Assembly (NCBI GenBank): GCA_016722705.1
Contig: JADKGN010000004.1
Span: 2,542,001-2,606,000 of the forward strand
Length of the DNA: 64,000 nucleotides
From: Candidatus Dechloromonas phosphoritropha
GTDB lineage: Bacteria > Pseudomonadota > Gammaproteobacteria > Burkholderiales > Rhodocyclaceae
Reading direction: 5' to 3'
This document shows positions 47,717-56,400 of this stretch, one piece after another (position 1 is the first letter of the stretch; each line of letters starts with the position of its first letter). Made by a program: the position numbers and the translations under genes. A model generated the notes under the pieces. That model ran no database searches, had not been told where the DNA came from, and was given only the letters and a program-made list of their open reading frames with translations.

Positions 47717-48141
47717 GCGTTCCGCGCATCGTCATCGACACGAATTGTCTGGTTTCGGCGCTTATTTTTTCCTGGGGGAAACTGGCCTGGTTGCGCCAAT
47801 CGTGGCAGTCTGGCCGCATCAAACCGTTGGTCAGTCGCCAAACGGCCAACGAACTGATCAGGGTGCTCGCCTACCCTAAGTTCAAGCTGGATAAAAAAGA
47901 GCGAGAGACGCTGCTGGCCGAGTTTCTGCCCTATGCGGAAACGGTGAATATCGCTACGCCACCCGTCGGCTTGCCGTCGATCCGGGATGAGGCCGACACG
48001 ATGTTCCTGGCGCTGGCAGTCGTCGCTAGAGCAGATGCCGTGATCAGTGGCGATGGCGATATCTTGTCGGTCAGACACCAGTTCGAGAAACCACCGATCC
48101 TTACGCTTGCAGAGTTCGCCAGTTGGATCGAAGACATTTAG
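47713..48141 (+). CDS. PIN-domain toxin, COG1569-type
   Basis: 142 residues. Acidic residues: Asp in RIVIDTNCLVSALIF, Glu in TANELIRVLAYPKF, Asp in IRDEADTMFLALA and Asp in AVISGDGDIL. Different subtype from the PIN toxin at 45545. Second toxin-antitoxin pair within 3 kb. Confidence 0.9.
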   Translation: MSVPRIVIDTNCLVSALIFSWGKLAWLRQSWQSGRIKPLVSRQTANELIRVLAYPKFKLDKKERETLLAEFLPYAETVNIATPPVGLPSIRDEADTMFLALAVVARADAVISGDGDILSVRHQFEKPPILTLAEFASWIEDI

Positions 48142-48371
48142 GTTGAGCCGGGCACACATTTTCATTCGCGAGTTCAACAGCGAAGCGCCGGCGATTTCGG
48201 CATATTTCAGAGGTTGACCGCAACAGGCGATATTTCGCCACAGGATTGACCAATTACGCCACCAGAAGGTGACAAATTTTGTCACATTGCGCTTGTCCAG
48301 CGACCGGCATGTTGCGCCGAAACCCACTGAAACAGGCAACCGACGGGAAGAGAGTGCTCATGCCATGGGGC

Positions 48372-48387
48372 TGGCACGCTTTGTGAT
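48372..48387 (+). promoter_or_regulatory. Possible sigma-54 promoter of the pilin gene
   Basis: TGGCACGCTTTGTGAT matches the -24 element (TGGCACG) exactly, but the -12 element reads GTGA instead of TTGC. It lies about 50 bp before the pilin ATG. Many type IV pilin genes use sigma-54, which supports the call, but the -12 mismatch keeps it tentative. Confidence 0.4.
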
Positions 48388-48435
48388 AGAGTAAGTACAG
48401 CGGCTTTCCGCTTTCTAGCCAAAAAGGAGATTCAA

Positions 48436-48876
48436 ATGAAACGTGTTCAACAGGGCTTTACCCTTATCGAACTGATGATCGTCGTGGCGATCATCGGCAT
48501 TCTGGCCGCCATCGCACTCCCGGCATATCAGGACTACACCGTGCGTGCCAAGGTTTCGGAAGTTATGTTGGCTGCTTCGGGGATGAAGACTGACATTGCC
48601 GAGTTTTTTCAGACCAAGGGTTATATGCCTGCAGGCACATCGGTTACGGTTGGTACGGCTTCAAAGTTTGTTAAATCTGTCGTTTGGAATGGCACTGCAA
48701 TTCAAGCGACGGCTCAGGGAGAACCAAAAATTCAAGGCAAGATTCTTCTGCTGACCGCTAAAACCAATGCTAACGGCACCAATCCAGGCATTGGTGTTGG
48801 TCAAATCGATTGGGTTTGCAGTTCGCCGGCTAACACAGGGATTGACAAGAGATATCTTCCGGCTGTTTGCAAGTAA
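48436..48876 (+). CDS. pilA: Type IV major pilin
   Basis: 146 residues. Short leader MKRVQQG cleaved before Phe, then the hydrophobic assembly helix FTLIELMIVVAIIGILAAIA with the conserved Glu5 of the mature protein, and ALPAYQDYTVRAKVSE. C-terminal Cys pair (WVCSSP and PAVCK) forms the usual disulfide loop. Strong SD (AAAAGGAG) and its own terminator. PilD would process it; no other pil genes are in the window. Confidence 0.95.
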   Translation: MKRVQQGFTLIELMIVVAIIGILAAIALPAYQDYTVRAKVSEVMLAASGMKTDIAEFFQTKGYMPAGTSVTVGTASKFVKSVVWNGTAIQATAQGEPKIQGKILLLTAKTNANGTNPGIGVGQIDWVCSSPANTGIDKRYLPAVCK

Positions 48877-48895
48877 ATCGTAACTCAGTGTCACG

Positions 48896-48923
48896 AGGGG
48901 CGCCCAACTGGGCGCCCTTTTTT
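48896..48923 (+). terminator. Rho-independent terminator after pilin
   Basis: GGGCGCCC-AACT-GGGCGCCC followed by TTTTTT. Perfect 8-bp stem, 20 bp after the pilin stop and 15 bp before the next start. Confidence 0.92.
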
Positions 48924-48937
48924 GTCTGGGAAATCAG

Positions 48938-50899
48938 GTGAAAGCTCTTATCAAGAATTACCCTTCCGCAGTCAGGTTCGTAATTGGATGTACCCTGCTT
49001 TTGCTAGGGGTCCTAATCTACTGGCCTGGCTTAAGTGGTGGTTTTTTCTTTGATGACTCGGTCAATATTCTTGAACCGGCAGGTGTTCAATTAAAAAGCA
49101 TTTCCTACGAGTCGCTACTGAATGTATGGGAAAGCGGTACGGGTGGGCCCTTGCAGCGCCCGATCAGCATGTTGACCTTTGCCGCGAATTATTATTTCTC
49201 CGGATTCACCCCATTCTGGTTCAAACTGACCAATTTGCTCATTCACTGCGTGAATGGGATGCTGGTCTATTTCCTGGGCTTAATGTTGCTGCGGGCGACG
49301 AACCCATCGACGGACCGGTTGCTCAGTGTCCGACTGGTGGCGGCTGTAGTCGCCGCGCTGTGGGCGTTCAACCCGATTCAACTGACATCGGTGCTCTACG
49401 TTGTTCAGCGGATGACCAGCCTTTCTTCCATGTTGGTGCTGATGGCGCTGATCTTGCACATAGGGGCACGGCAACGGCAAGGCTCGTCTTGGGCGAATCT
49501 GGTCATCTATCTGGCGGCGTGGGGTGTGTTTCTGCCTTTGGCCGTACTGAGTAAGGAAACGGGTGTCTTGTTTCTCCTCTACGTGGCGACTTACGAGGGT
49601 CTGCTGCACAGAAATTTCGCCGGCGGCCTTGATCGCTTCGCGAAACTCTATCTTGTGCTGCTTGGGTTGGCCGGCATTGGACTTCTCCTTTATCTGGGTC
49701 TTGATCCCGGGCACGGTTTGTTGGGAGGGTATAGGGATAGAACCTTCACGTTTACCGAGCGAATATTGACCGAGTTCAGAATCATCTGGACTTACATTGG
49801 GCTGATTCTTGCGCCAAGTCTGCCGAACTTCGGCTTGTACCACGATGATTTTGTCGTTTCGACCGGGATATTTGAACCCATCGGCACCGCTTTTGCGATT
49901 CTTGGCCTGCTGATCTTGCTTGTGGTCGCATGGCTCGTGCGAACTCGGGCACCAATTGTCGCTTTCGGGATTTTCTGGTTTATTGTCGGCCATAGTTTGG
50001 AGTCGACAATTTTCCCGTTGGAACTGATGCATGAGCATCGCAATTATCTGCCAAGTTTTGGGATTATGCTTGTAATCGGGGCTGCTCTCATGTCGGAAAG
50101 AATGGCAGAGCCAAAATACAAGTTGCTGACGTCGGGTGGTGTTCTGGCACTCTTTTTTTATTTTGCGCTGATAACTCACTTGCGTGCCGATCTGTATGGT
50201 GATGATTTTCGCCGTACACAGATCGAAGCGGATTATCGTTCCGAATCGGTTCGATCGCAGTATGAAGCTGGAGCCTTGAGGGTCAATATGTATAACCAGC
50301 ATCGCAGCCTGATCTTGGCCGGATTTGCAGACAAATACCTCAAGCGGGTGAACGAGCTTGATCCCAACTACAAATTGGGGCTGATCGGGATGTTGCAACT
50401 CGATTGCCTGTACGATAAATCTGCAAGAGTCGAAATCTATGAAGAACTGAAGCGCCGTCTGGAAGATAGCAAATGGATTCCATTTGACAGAACCGTAATG
50501 CATGGGATCGCCGAAATGGCCAACGAAGGATCGATTTGTCTTAGTCGCGAACAGGTGGATGAGTTGTTTAAGGCTGCCGTGGAGAATAGTTCTGCATCGC
50601 TTCAAGATCGTTCTGTCGTTATGTCCGACTACGCGCTTTATCTCTGGTTGGGGCAGAAGGATTACGTAGCCACCCGAAAAGTATTGATTCAGGCGGTCTC
50701 TGCAAATGAGAACGACGTTCTGAATAGGATTAACCTTTTGCAGCTATCAAGATTGCAGGAAGACAAAGATGGGATTTTGGCACTGATTGTAGACCTGAAA
50801 GGGAGGCATTTGTCGCGTCAGGATCGAGCACTGCTTGAGGATGTGATTCGTGAAATGAGCGCGCAAGGTGTCAATGGAAATGGCCATGACAAAAATTAG
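48938..50899 (+). CDS. GT-C-type polytopic membrane protein with TPR-like C-terminus, candidate pilin glycosyltransferase
   Basis: 653 residues, GTG start. Residues 1-420: about ten membrane helices with GT-C features like TMTC/PMT-type O-glycosyltransferases: an acidic pair in the first outer loop (FFFDDSVN), RPISMLTFAANYYFSG, LTNLLIHCVNG and NPIQLTSVLYVVQR. Residues 430-650: soluble helical region resembling tetratricopeptide repeats. It begins 15 bp after the pilin terminator and its stop overlaps the GT2 gene. Its place resembles pilin-accessory transferases encoded next to pilA in other bacteria. Glycan and target are inference; an O-antigen enzyme is possible. Confidence 0.65.
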   Translation: MKALIKNYPSAVRFVIGCTLLLLGVLIYWPGLSGGFFFDDSVNILEPAGVQLKSISYESLLNVWESGTGGPLQRPISMLTFAANYYFSGFTPFWFKLTNLLIHCVNGMLVYFLGLMLLRATNPSTDRLLSVRLVAAVVAALWAFNPIQLTSVLYVVQRMTSLSSMLVLMALILHIGARQRQGSSWANLVIYLAAWGVFLPLAVLSKETGVLFLLYVATYEGLLHRNFAGGLDRFAKLYLVLLGLAGIGLLLYLGLDPGHGLLGGYRDRTFTFTERILTEFRIIWTYIGLILAPSLPNFGLYHDDFVVSTGIFEPIGTAFAILGLLILLVVAWLVRTRAPIVAFGIFWFIVGHSLESTIFPLELMHEHRNYLPSFGIMLVIGAALMSERMAEPKYKLLTSGGVLALFFYFALITHLRADLYGDDFRRTQIEADYRSESVRSQYEAGALRVNMYNQHRSLILAGFADKYLKRVNELDPNYKLGLIGMLQLDCLYDKSARVEIYEELKRRLEDSKWIPFDRTVMHGIAEMANEGSICLSREQVDELFKAAVENSSASLQDRSVVMSDYALYLWLGQKDYVATRKVLIQAVSANENDVLNRINLLQLSRLQEDKDGILALIVDLKGRHLSRQDRALLEDVIREMSAQGVNGNGHDKN

Positions 50900-51752
50900 T
50901 GTAGTTCTGCCAGCCCGGAATGAATCTCCGTCTTTGAAGCTGGTTCTGCCAGCAATAAGGCGCCTGCTCCCCGAAGCTGAAATCATCGTTGTCAATGATG
51001 GTTCCGATGACGACACTGAATCCGTTGCGTTGCGCCTTGGGGCAAAGGTCGTGAGCAACTCATACTCGCAAGGCAATGGTGCCGCCATCAAGCTTGGTGC
51101 CCGAAGTGCTACCGGTGACATTCTGGTGTTTTTGGATGCGGACAGTCAGCATCGACCGGAAGAGATTCGAAAGCTGATCGACAAGCTGGAAAGCGGTCAT
51201 GATATGACGGTTGGTGCGCGTGATGGTACTGGGCAAGCCAGCCGTCATCGTGGCCTGGCGAATGCCTTCTATAACCGTCTGGCGTCATGGATGGTTGGGC
51301 ACGAGGTCAAGGATTTGACATCCGGCTTCCGCGCTGTCCGGCGCGACAAATTCCTGGAATTTCTCTACCTGCTTCCCAACGGGTTTTCCTACCCGACCAC
51401 GATCACGATGGCCTTCTTCCGGGCGGGCTATTCCGTTGCATATGAGCCTGTCGAAGTGCAACCGCGCATGCAGGGAACTGTAAGCCACATCCGTTTGTGG
51501 CGTGACGGAATCCGTTTTTTGCTGATCATATTCAAAATCGGTACTTTGTATTCACCGTTGAAACTCTTTGCGCCGGTGGCGTTGGCCCATGCGCTGGTTG
51601 GCTTGGGATATTATGCCTTTACTTACATTGACCATGGGCGCCTGTCCTTGGCTACGATTTTCTTGTTGACTTCTTCCGTCACCATTTTTCTGATCGGCCT
51701 GGTTTCGGAACAAATAACACAACTAATGTATAAGTCACCCGAGAATAAATAA
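50886..51752 (+). CDS. GT2-family polyprenyl-phosphate glycosyltransferase
   Basis: 288 residues from the ATG at 50886 (nearby in-frame starts are possible). Begins ISVVLPARNES; nucleotide-sugar site IIVVNDGSDDDT; metal-binding DADSQHR; then LTSGFRAVRRDKF as in DPM1/ArnC-type enzymes. Two C-terminal membrane helices. It should charge undecaprenyl phosphate with a sugar, a donor that a GT-C enzyme like the upstream protein would use. Overlaps the upstream stop by 14 bp. Confidence 0.88.
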   Translation: MTKISVVLPARNESPSLKLVLPAIRRLLPEAEIIVVNDGSDDDTESVALRLGAKVVSNSYSQGNGAAIKLGARSATGDILVFLDADSQHRPEEIRKLIDKLESGHDMTVGARDGTGQASRHRGLANAFYNRLASWMVGHEVKDLTSGFRAVRRDKFLEFLYLLPNGFSYPTTITMAFFRAGYSVAYEPVEVQPRMQGTVSHIRLWRDGIRFLLIIFKIGTLYSPLKLFAPVALAHALVGLGYYAFTYIDHGRLSLATIFLLTSSVTIFLIGLVSEQITQLMYKSPENK

Positions 51753-51850
51753 TGCAATTATTAAAGTTGTTGATATTCAGGTTCCATCACTTGATCGAAC
51801 CGCCTAATGAACCGTCATGGCTGCCCCGTTCCTATCTGATACTCGGCTGA
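51752..51850 (+). CDS. Possible 32-residue small protein
   Basis: ATG overlaps the preceding stop codon (TAATG), so translation could be coupled. The peptide runs MQLLKLLIFRFHHLIEPP and continues through NEPSWLPRSYLILG to a TGA 3 bp before the flippase start. No family recognised; it may be the end of a deleted gene. Confidence 0.3.
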   Translation: MQLLKLLIFRFHHLIEPPNEPSWLPRSYLILG

Positions 51851-51853
51851 TAA

Positions 51854-53149
51854 ATGGGAATCGTAAAAATCTCAAGGGGTCTTTTGTGGAGTTTTGCAGG
51901 GGCAGTTCTGCCGTTGCTCGCTGCTGGTTTTGCGATTCCACAACTTATCGATCTCTTGGGGGTTGCCAGATTCGGAATACTTTCACTGGCTTGGATATTT
52001 GTTGGCTATTTTAGTCTATTTGACCTCGGCCTAACTAGGGCCTTGATCCATTCGATAGCCCGGAGGATTGGCAGAGATGATGAGACCGAAATTCCATCGA
52101 TTGTCTGGATGGGCTTGCTGGCTTTGGTCTCTCTAGGGAGCGTCAGCGCACTGCTGGTCTGGGGCCTTACTCCCTGGATAGTCGAAGGCAAGCTGGCAAT
52201 TGCAAAACCACTTATTGAAGAAGCAAAAAGTTCATTTTATATCCTCGCCGCTTCAATCCCAGTTGTGGTTCTCTCAACTGCCTTGCGTAGCATTCTTGAG
52301 GCTCGACAAAGATTTGACGTTGTAAACATTATTAAGATCCCGCTCGGAATTTTGAGCTATCTTGGGCCACTAGCAGTCTTGCCACTTTCGAATACGCTCC
52401 CCGCCATGGTCTTGGTTCTATTAGTGACGCGTGTCTTGTTGTGTGTTGTCTATTTTTTTGTTTCCATGCGGTTGTACCCGGAATTAATTCAAAAAATTTG
52501 TTTTAAATTTGATTTTGCTCGCGAGTTGTTTTCATTCGGGGGGTGGATGGCGATTAGCAATTTGACCGGTCCATTGCTTCTCTATTTAGGTCGATTCTCT
52601 TTGGCCGTGATGATTTCTGCTGAGGCCGTAGCATATTTTTCAACTCCCTATGATGTAATTATCAATTTGTTGATTATCCCAGGGACCTTTGTTACTGTAC
52701 TATTTCCGGTATTTACACAACAGTTCCCGAAAAACAAAATGCTGGTACGTCAGTATTACTGGCGCGCTAAGAAACAAATTTCTCTTATCATGTTTCCTCT
52801 ACTAGTATCAGTTTACATCTTTTCGGAGCCGATGCTGACTTGGTGGATAAACGAAGATTTTTCTGTAAAAAGCCAAATGGTAGCAAAGTTGTTGGCGCTC
52901 GGAGTATTTATCAATTCCTTCGGCCATATATCGCAAGCATTAATACAGGCTTACGGGCGTCCGGATATTACGGCTAAACTCCATATTGTTGAGCTCATTG
53001 CATATATTCCCTATATGACATGGTTTATCGAAAGCTATGGAGTGGAGGGTGCTGCAACTGCTTGGGTTCTGCGTGTTTTTTTTAGTACAGTGCTACTTTG
53101 GATTTTTGCTGTTAAATGTCTGAATGGGTCAATTAAGAGTATGTATTGA
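51854..53149 (+). CDS. Oligosaccharide flippase (Wzx-like, MOP superfamily)
   Basis: 431 residues, 12 or more hydrophobic helices. Begins with GLLWSFAGAVLPLLAAGFAIPQLIDLLGVARFG, typical for polysaccharide-exporter N-termini. Should move lipid-linked glycan across the inner membrane. Base composition is lower in GC than the chromosomal core. An IS is inserted in the stop codon: TATT followed by the IS base pair GA recreates TGA, so the protein is unchanged. Confidence 0.88.
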   Translation: MGIVKISRGLLWSFAGAVLPLLAAGFAIPQLIDLLGVARFGILSLAWIFVGYFSLFDLGLTRALIHSIARRIGRDDETEIPSIVWMGLLALVSLGSVSALLVWGLTPWIVEGKLAIAKPLIEEAKSSFYILAASIPVVVLSTALRSILEARQRFDVVNIIKIPLGILSYLGPLAVLPLSNTLPAMVLVLLVTRVLLCVVYFFVSMRLYPELIQKICFKFDFARELFSFGGWMAISNLTGPLLLYLGRFSLAVMISAEAVAYFSTPYDVIINLLIIPGTFVTVLFPVFTQQFPKNKMLVRQYYWRAKKQISLIMFPLLVSVYIFSEPMLTWWINEDFSVKSQMVAKLLALGVFINSFGHISQALIQAYGRPDITAKLHIVELIAYIPYMTWFIESYGVEGAATAWVLRVFFSTVLLWIFAVKCLNGSIKSMY

Positions 53150-54600
53150 GCCTCTTGCAAAAATATGCTTCCGTGAGGAATTTTTGCTTGGCGAAGGCGA
53201 TAGAGGGGTGCATGGTCGGCCATTTCTGGCATGATGAGGTTCTCACGCCAACATCATAACGCCCACAAAGATGAATGCTAGCCGCCCCGAACTGATCATG
53301 CAACGCTGGAATGTGATTCAGCACGAGTTGCTGCCTGAATTGCGGGAACAGGTTGGAACGCTGACACCGAAGCTGGAGAAAGTCATTCACACCTTGGAAT
53401 GGGTTCGGATCGAAGAATTCACGGTGTCGATCTGGCAGGGTGTTGGTCGCCCGCCGTGCCAGCGCGGCTGGCTGGCGAATGCCTTTGTCGCCAAGGCCGT
53501 GCTCGGTTTGACGACGACGGCCGGACTGATTGAGCGCCTGACGATAGATCGTGCGCTGCGGCGCATCTGCGGTTTTCCGCTGTGCAAGAAGTTGCCCTCC
53601 GAGTCCACGTTCTCGCGTGCCTTCGAAGAATTTGCCCAAGCGCGACTGGCGGAACGCGTCCATGAGGCTTTGATCAAGGATTATCTGAGTGACCAACTGA
53701 TGGGTCACCTCAGTCGCGACGGTACGGCCATCATGGCGCGCGAACGCCCGGCCAAGAGCCCTCATGCAGCAGATGTTCCGACCGCGCAATCGGCCATGCA
53801 AACGCCCGCTGTGCCGGCACGAAAGCGAGGCCGCCCCCGGTGCAGCGAGGCGCGCCCACCGGCCAAAGCATCGCCCATTCAACGTCAGCGCCAGCCAAGC
53901 CTGGCACAAATGCTCGCCGAGATCCCGACGCGCTGCGACCACGGCACGAAGTGCAATGCCCAAGGCTACAAGATGGGCTGGAATGGCTACAAGCTGCACA
54001 TTGATACCGCCGACTGCGGCGTGCCGATCTCTGTCCTGCTGTCTTCGGCGTCGATGCACGATAGCCGTGCAGCCATTCCTTTGTCGCTGATCAGCCAGAC
54101 TCGCGTCACCCATCTTTACGATGTGATGGATGCCGCCTATTGCAGCCTGGAGTTGCACGATTATTGCCGCCGCTTGAACCATGTCCCTTTGATTGACCAC
54201 AATCCGCGGGGTGGTCAGAAAGAGGAATTTGAGCCTGCCGATGCCATCCGTTATAACGAGCGCACGGTCGCTGAGCGAATCAACGGCCGACTCAAGGACG
54301 AGTTCGGTGCCAATGATGTCATGGTTAAAGGCCCGATCAAGGTCATGGGGCATCTGATGTTTGGTGTTCTGGCGCTGGCTGCCGATCAGTTGATGCGATT
54401 GCGACGATGAGCAAGTACCATCGGCCCTCTTTCCAGGAGATGCATTTGACGATGCAGGGCTGTGCTTTACTCAGGATCATGGAAAAAATGACTTACGGCT
54501 AGGCTCTGACTCAGTTTTTACCGGTGCGCAGCAAAAACCGCTTATTTAAAGCGAATGCTGCGGCGCAGCATGCTTTGATATTTGGTTTTGCAAGAGGCTC
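53148..54600 (+). mobile_element. IS5/IS1182-like insertion sequence
   Basis: 1453 bp. Perfect 15-bp terminal inverted repeat GAGCCTCTTGCAAAA at both ends, flanked by a 4-bp duplication TATT (53144-53147 and 54601-54604). Borders are therefore exact. Encodes one intact transposase. Family placement rests on the transposase N-terminus and 4-bp duplication and is less certain than the borders. Confidence 0.9.
53271..54410 (+). CDS. DDE transposase, IS5/IS1182-like
   Basis: 379 residues. N-terminal DUF772-like part (WLANAFVAKAVLGLTTTAGL, LPSESTFSRAF), catalytic Asp in LSRDGTAIMARE, an Arg/Pro-rich linker (about 178-212), Asp in YDVMDAAYCSL and Glu in YNERTVAERINGRLKDEFG. No disruption seen. Confidence 0.88.
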   Translation: MNASRPELIMQRWNVIQHELLPELREQVGTLTPKLEKVIHTLEWVRIEEFTVSIWQGVGRPPCQRGWLANAFVAKAVLGLTTTAGLIERLTIDRALRRICGFPLCKKLPSESTFSRAFEEFAQARLAERVHEALIKDYLSDQLMGHLSRDGTAIMARERPAKSPHAADVPTAQSAMQTPAVPARKRGRPRCSEARPPAKASPIQRQRQPSLAQMLAEIPTRCDHGTKCNAQGYKMGWNGYKLHIDTADCGVPISVLLSSASMHDSRAAIPLSLISQTRVTHLYDVMDAAYCSLELHDYCRRLNHVPLIDHNPRGGQKEEFEPADAIRYNERTVAERINGRLKDEFGANDVMVKGPIKVMGHLMFGVLALAADQLMRLRR

Positions 54601-54615
54601 TATTGAGAGAAATCG

Positions 54616-56364
54616 ATGCAGTCGAAAAAGTTTATAGATAATGAGTTGGTTATTGATGGTTCCTCTGTGTGGCTGTTACAAGGCCACGAGGGGTTTTCAT
54701 ACTCAGATGGTACGGAGTCAGAGCATTACCTTGAAGAGGTTTTAAGGGAGGCGGTAGACCTTTCCAGTAGTTCGGAGGAGCTAGAAGCCTCTATCAGAGA
54801 CTGGATTAGTGAATATCATTTGTCATCCAAACGGGCTCAATTACTTTCTGGGTTTAATTTTGAGCGCTCAATGTCTGTGCTTGAAGTAGGGTGTGGGTGT
54901 GGTGCCATTACCCGCTTTCTTGGCGAGACATTCGAACAAGTTATTTCGATAGAGGGAAGTATAAGTCGTGCTCGAATAGCGAGGCTTCGGACACGAGATC
55001 TTGAATCGGTTTCGGTCGTATGCGGGCCGTTTCAGGAAATTAAGTTTTCCAAGAAGTTTGATATTGTGTTTTGTATAGGTGTCTACGAATATTCCGGTTC
55101 GTTTGTTGGGGGTCCCAATCCATACGATGCGGTACTTGCGTATTTAAATAGTATACTTGCACCGGGTGGCATATTGGTTCTCGCCATAGAAAACCAATTT
55201 GGTCTAAAATACTTTAACGGTGCTCAAGAGGATCATCTTGGTAAGAGATTTGTTGGATTGGAGGGATACCATCGTATCTCTGAGGGTGTGCGTACATTTG
55301 GTAAAACGGAGCTTGAGAATAATCTTAAAAAGCACTTTGAAAATGTTCAGTTCTACTACCCATTTCCGGATTATAAATTGCCGAGTTGCATAGTTAACGA
55401 GGAGTTTATGCTTTCAGGGAAGGCCGGAGAAATCATTTCCCAAGTTGAGTCGCGTAATGGCCCGTCAAATCAGAGTCTATGGGATGAATATTCAGTAATT
55501 CATGAACTTTCAAAAAATAAAGCTCTCGATTTCTTCTCCAATTCGTTCTTGGTTGTTGCTGGCAAGGGTAAGCCTGATCGTTTGCAGTTTGACCAGAGAG
55601 CGATCATGTTTTCGTCAGGGCGCAGGAAGTTGTTTTCAACGAAAACGAAGGTCCTGTTCACTTCAAATAAGAGCTCGGTCGTGTCCAAAACTTCTAGATG
55701 GTCAATTGGAGGCAATGAGCTTGAAAATCTTAAGATGGTTGACTGTGATTCTCCCTGGGTTGATCAAGCTTCCATATTTACCGCAATATCATTTCGAGCG
55801 CGTAGACAAGGTCTGTCGCTTGATGAGATATTTTCGCCATGCAAACCATGGCTTGAGTATCTCGAGAAGAATTTAATAATGATAAACGGAGCCAGAGTTT
55901 TAGATGGGGGGCATATAGACACGATATGGTCAAATGTCTATATGGTTGCGGAAGGGTGTATGGTAGTAGACAGGGAGTGGGTCTGGAAAGATCATGTTCC
56001 CTTGAATGTGGTGGTTATTAGAGCAATCTACCATTTCATCATGAAAGTTGACTCCTGGAGATATTGCGCTACTCCCTTGAGACAGAGATCAGGAATCCGC
56101 CTGATATCGGCAATTGGGCAGGCAGTTGGTGTGAAGTTGGATGCTGATGATTTTAAATTATTTGTTGAGATTGAATCGGATTTTCAATCGCTAGTTCGTG
56201 GCATAGCTAAGAGAAAAATTGAGATCAATATCCGTTGGTATTTATCCGATCGTGTAACATTTAACTATTCTAATAGAATGAAAGCTTATTGGCGCCACTT
56301 TTCTAATATTATTCGTAGAAAGTTATTTGGCTTGAGAGGGTTTTTGGCGTTAAATAAGCCATGA
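54616..56364 (+). CDS. SAM-dependent methyltransferase in glycan cluster
   Basis: 582 residues. Class I methyltransferase fold about 85-220: SVLEVGCGCGAITRFLGE (SAM loop, 88-96 core), the acidic residue in ISIEGS, FDIVFCIGVYEYSG and LAPGGILVLAIENQFG. The C-terminal 300 residues are not recognised. AT-rich compared with the core genome, with many A/T-ending codons, suggesting transfer. Before the IS arrived the gene began 12 bp after the flippase stop, so it was part of that operon. Confidence 0.8.
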   Translation: MQSKKFIDNELVIDGSSVWLLQGHEGFSYSDGTESEHYLEEVLREAVDLSSSSEELEASIRDWISEYHLSSKRAQLLSGFNFERSMSVLEVGCGCGAITRFLGETFEQVISIEGSISRARIARLRTRDLESVSVVCGPFQEIKFSKKFDIVFCIGVYEYSGSFVGGPNPYDAVLAYLNSILAPGGILVLAIENQFGLKYFNGAQEDHLGKRFVGLEGYHRISEGVRTFGKTELENNLKKHFENVQFYYPFPDYKLPSCIVNEEFMLSGKAGEIISQVESRNGPSNQSLWDEYSVIHELSKNKALDFFSNSFLVVAGKGKPDRLQFDQRAIMFSSGRRKLFSTKTKVLFTSNKSSVVSKTSRWSIGGNELENLKMVDCDSPWVDQASIFTAISFRARRQGLSLDEIFSPCKPWLEYLEKNLIMINGARVLDGGHIDTIWSNVYMVAEGCMVVDREWVWKDHVPLNVVVIRAIYHFIMKVDSWRYCATPLRQRSGIRLISAIGQAVGVKLDADDFKLFVEIESDFQSLVRGIAKRKIEINIRWYLSDRVTFNYSNRMKAYWRHFSNIIRRKLFGLRGFLALNKP

Positions 56365-56400
56365 CACGAGGCGCTTTGTTCATTTGAGATCAATATATTA

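Noticed and set aside
49280..50605. 441-codon minus-strand frame opposite the GT-C-type gene
   Set aside because: The plus strand encodes a coherent membrane protein with GT-C motifs; the reverse product is polar and unrecognisable.
53133..54353. 406-codon minus-strand frame inside the IS at 53148-54600
   Set aside because: Antisense of an intact DDE transposase.
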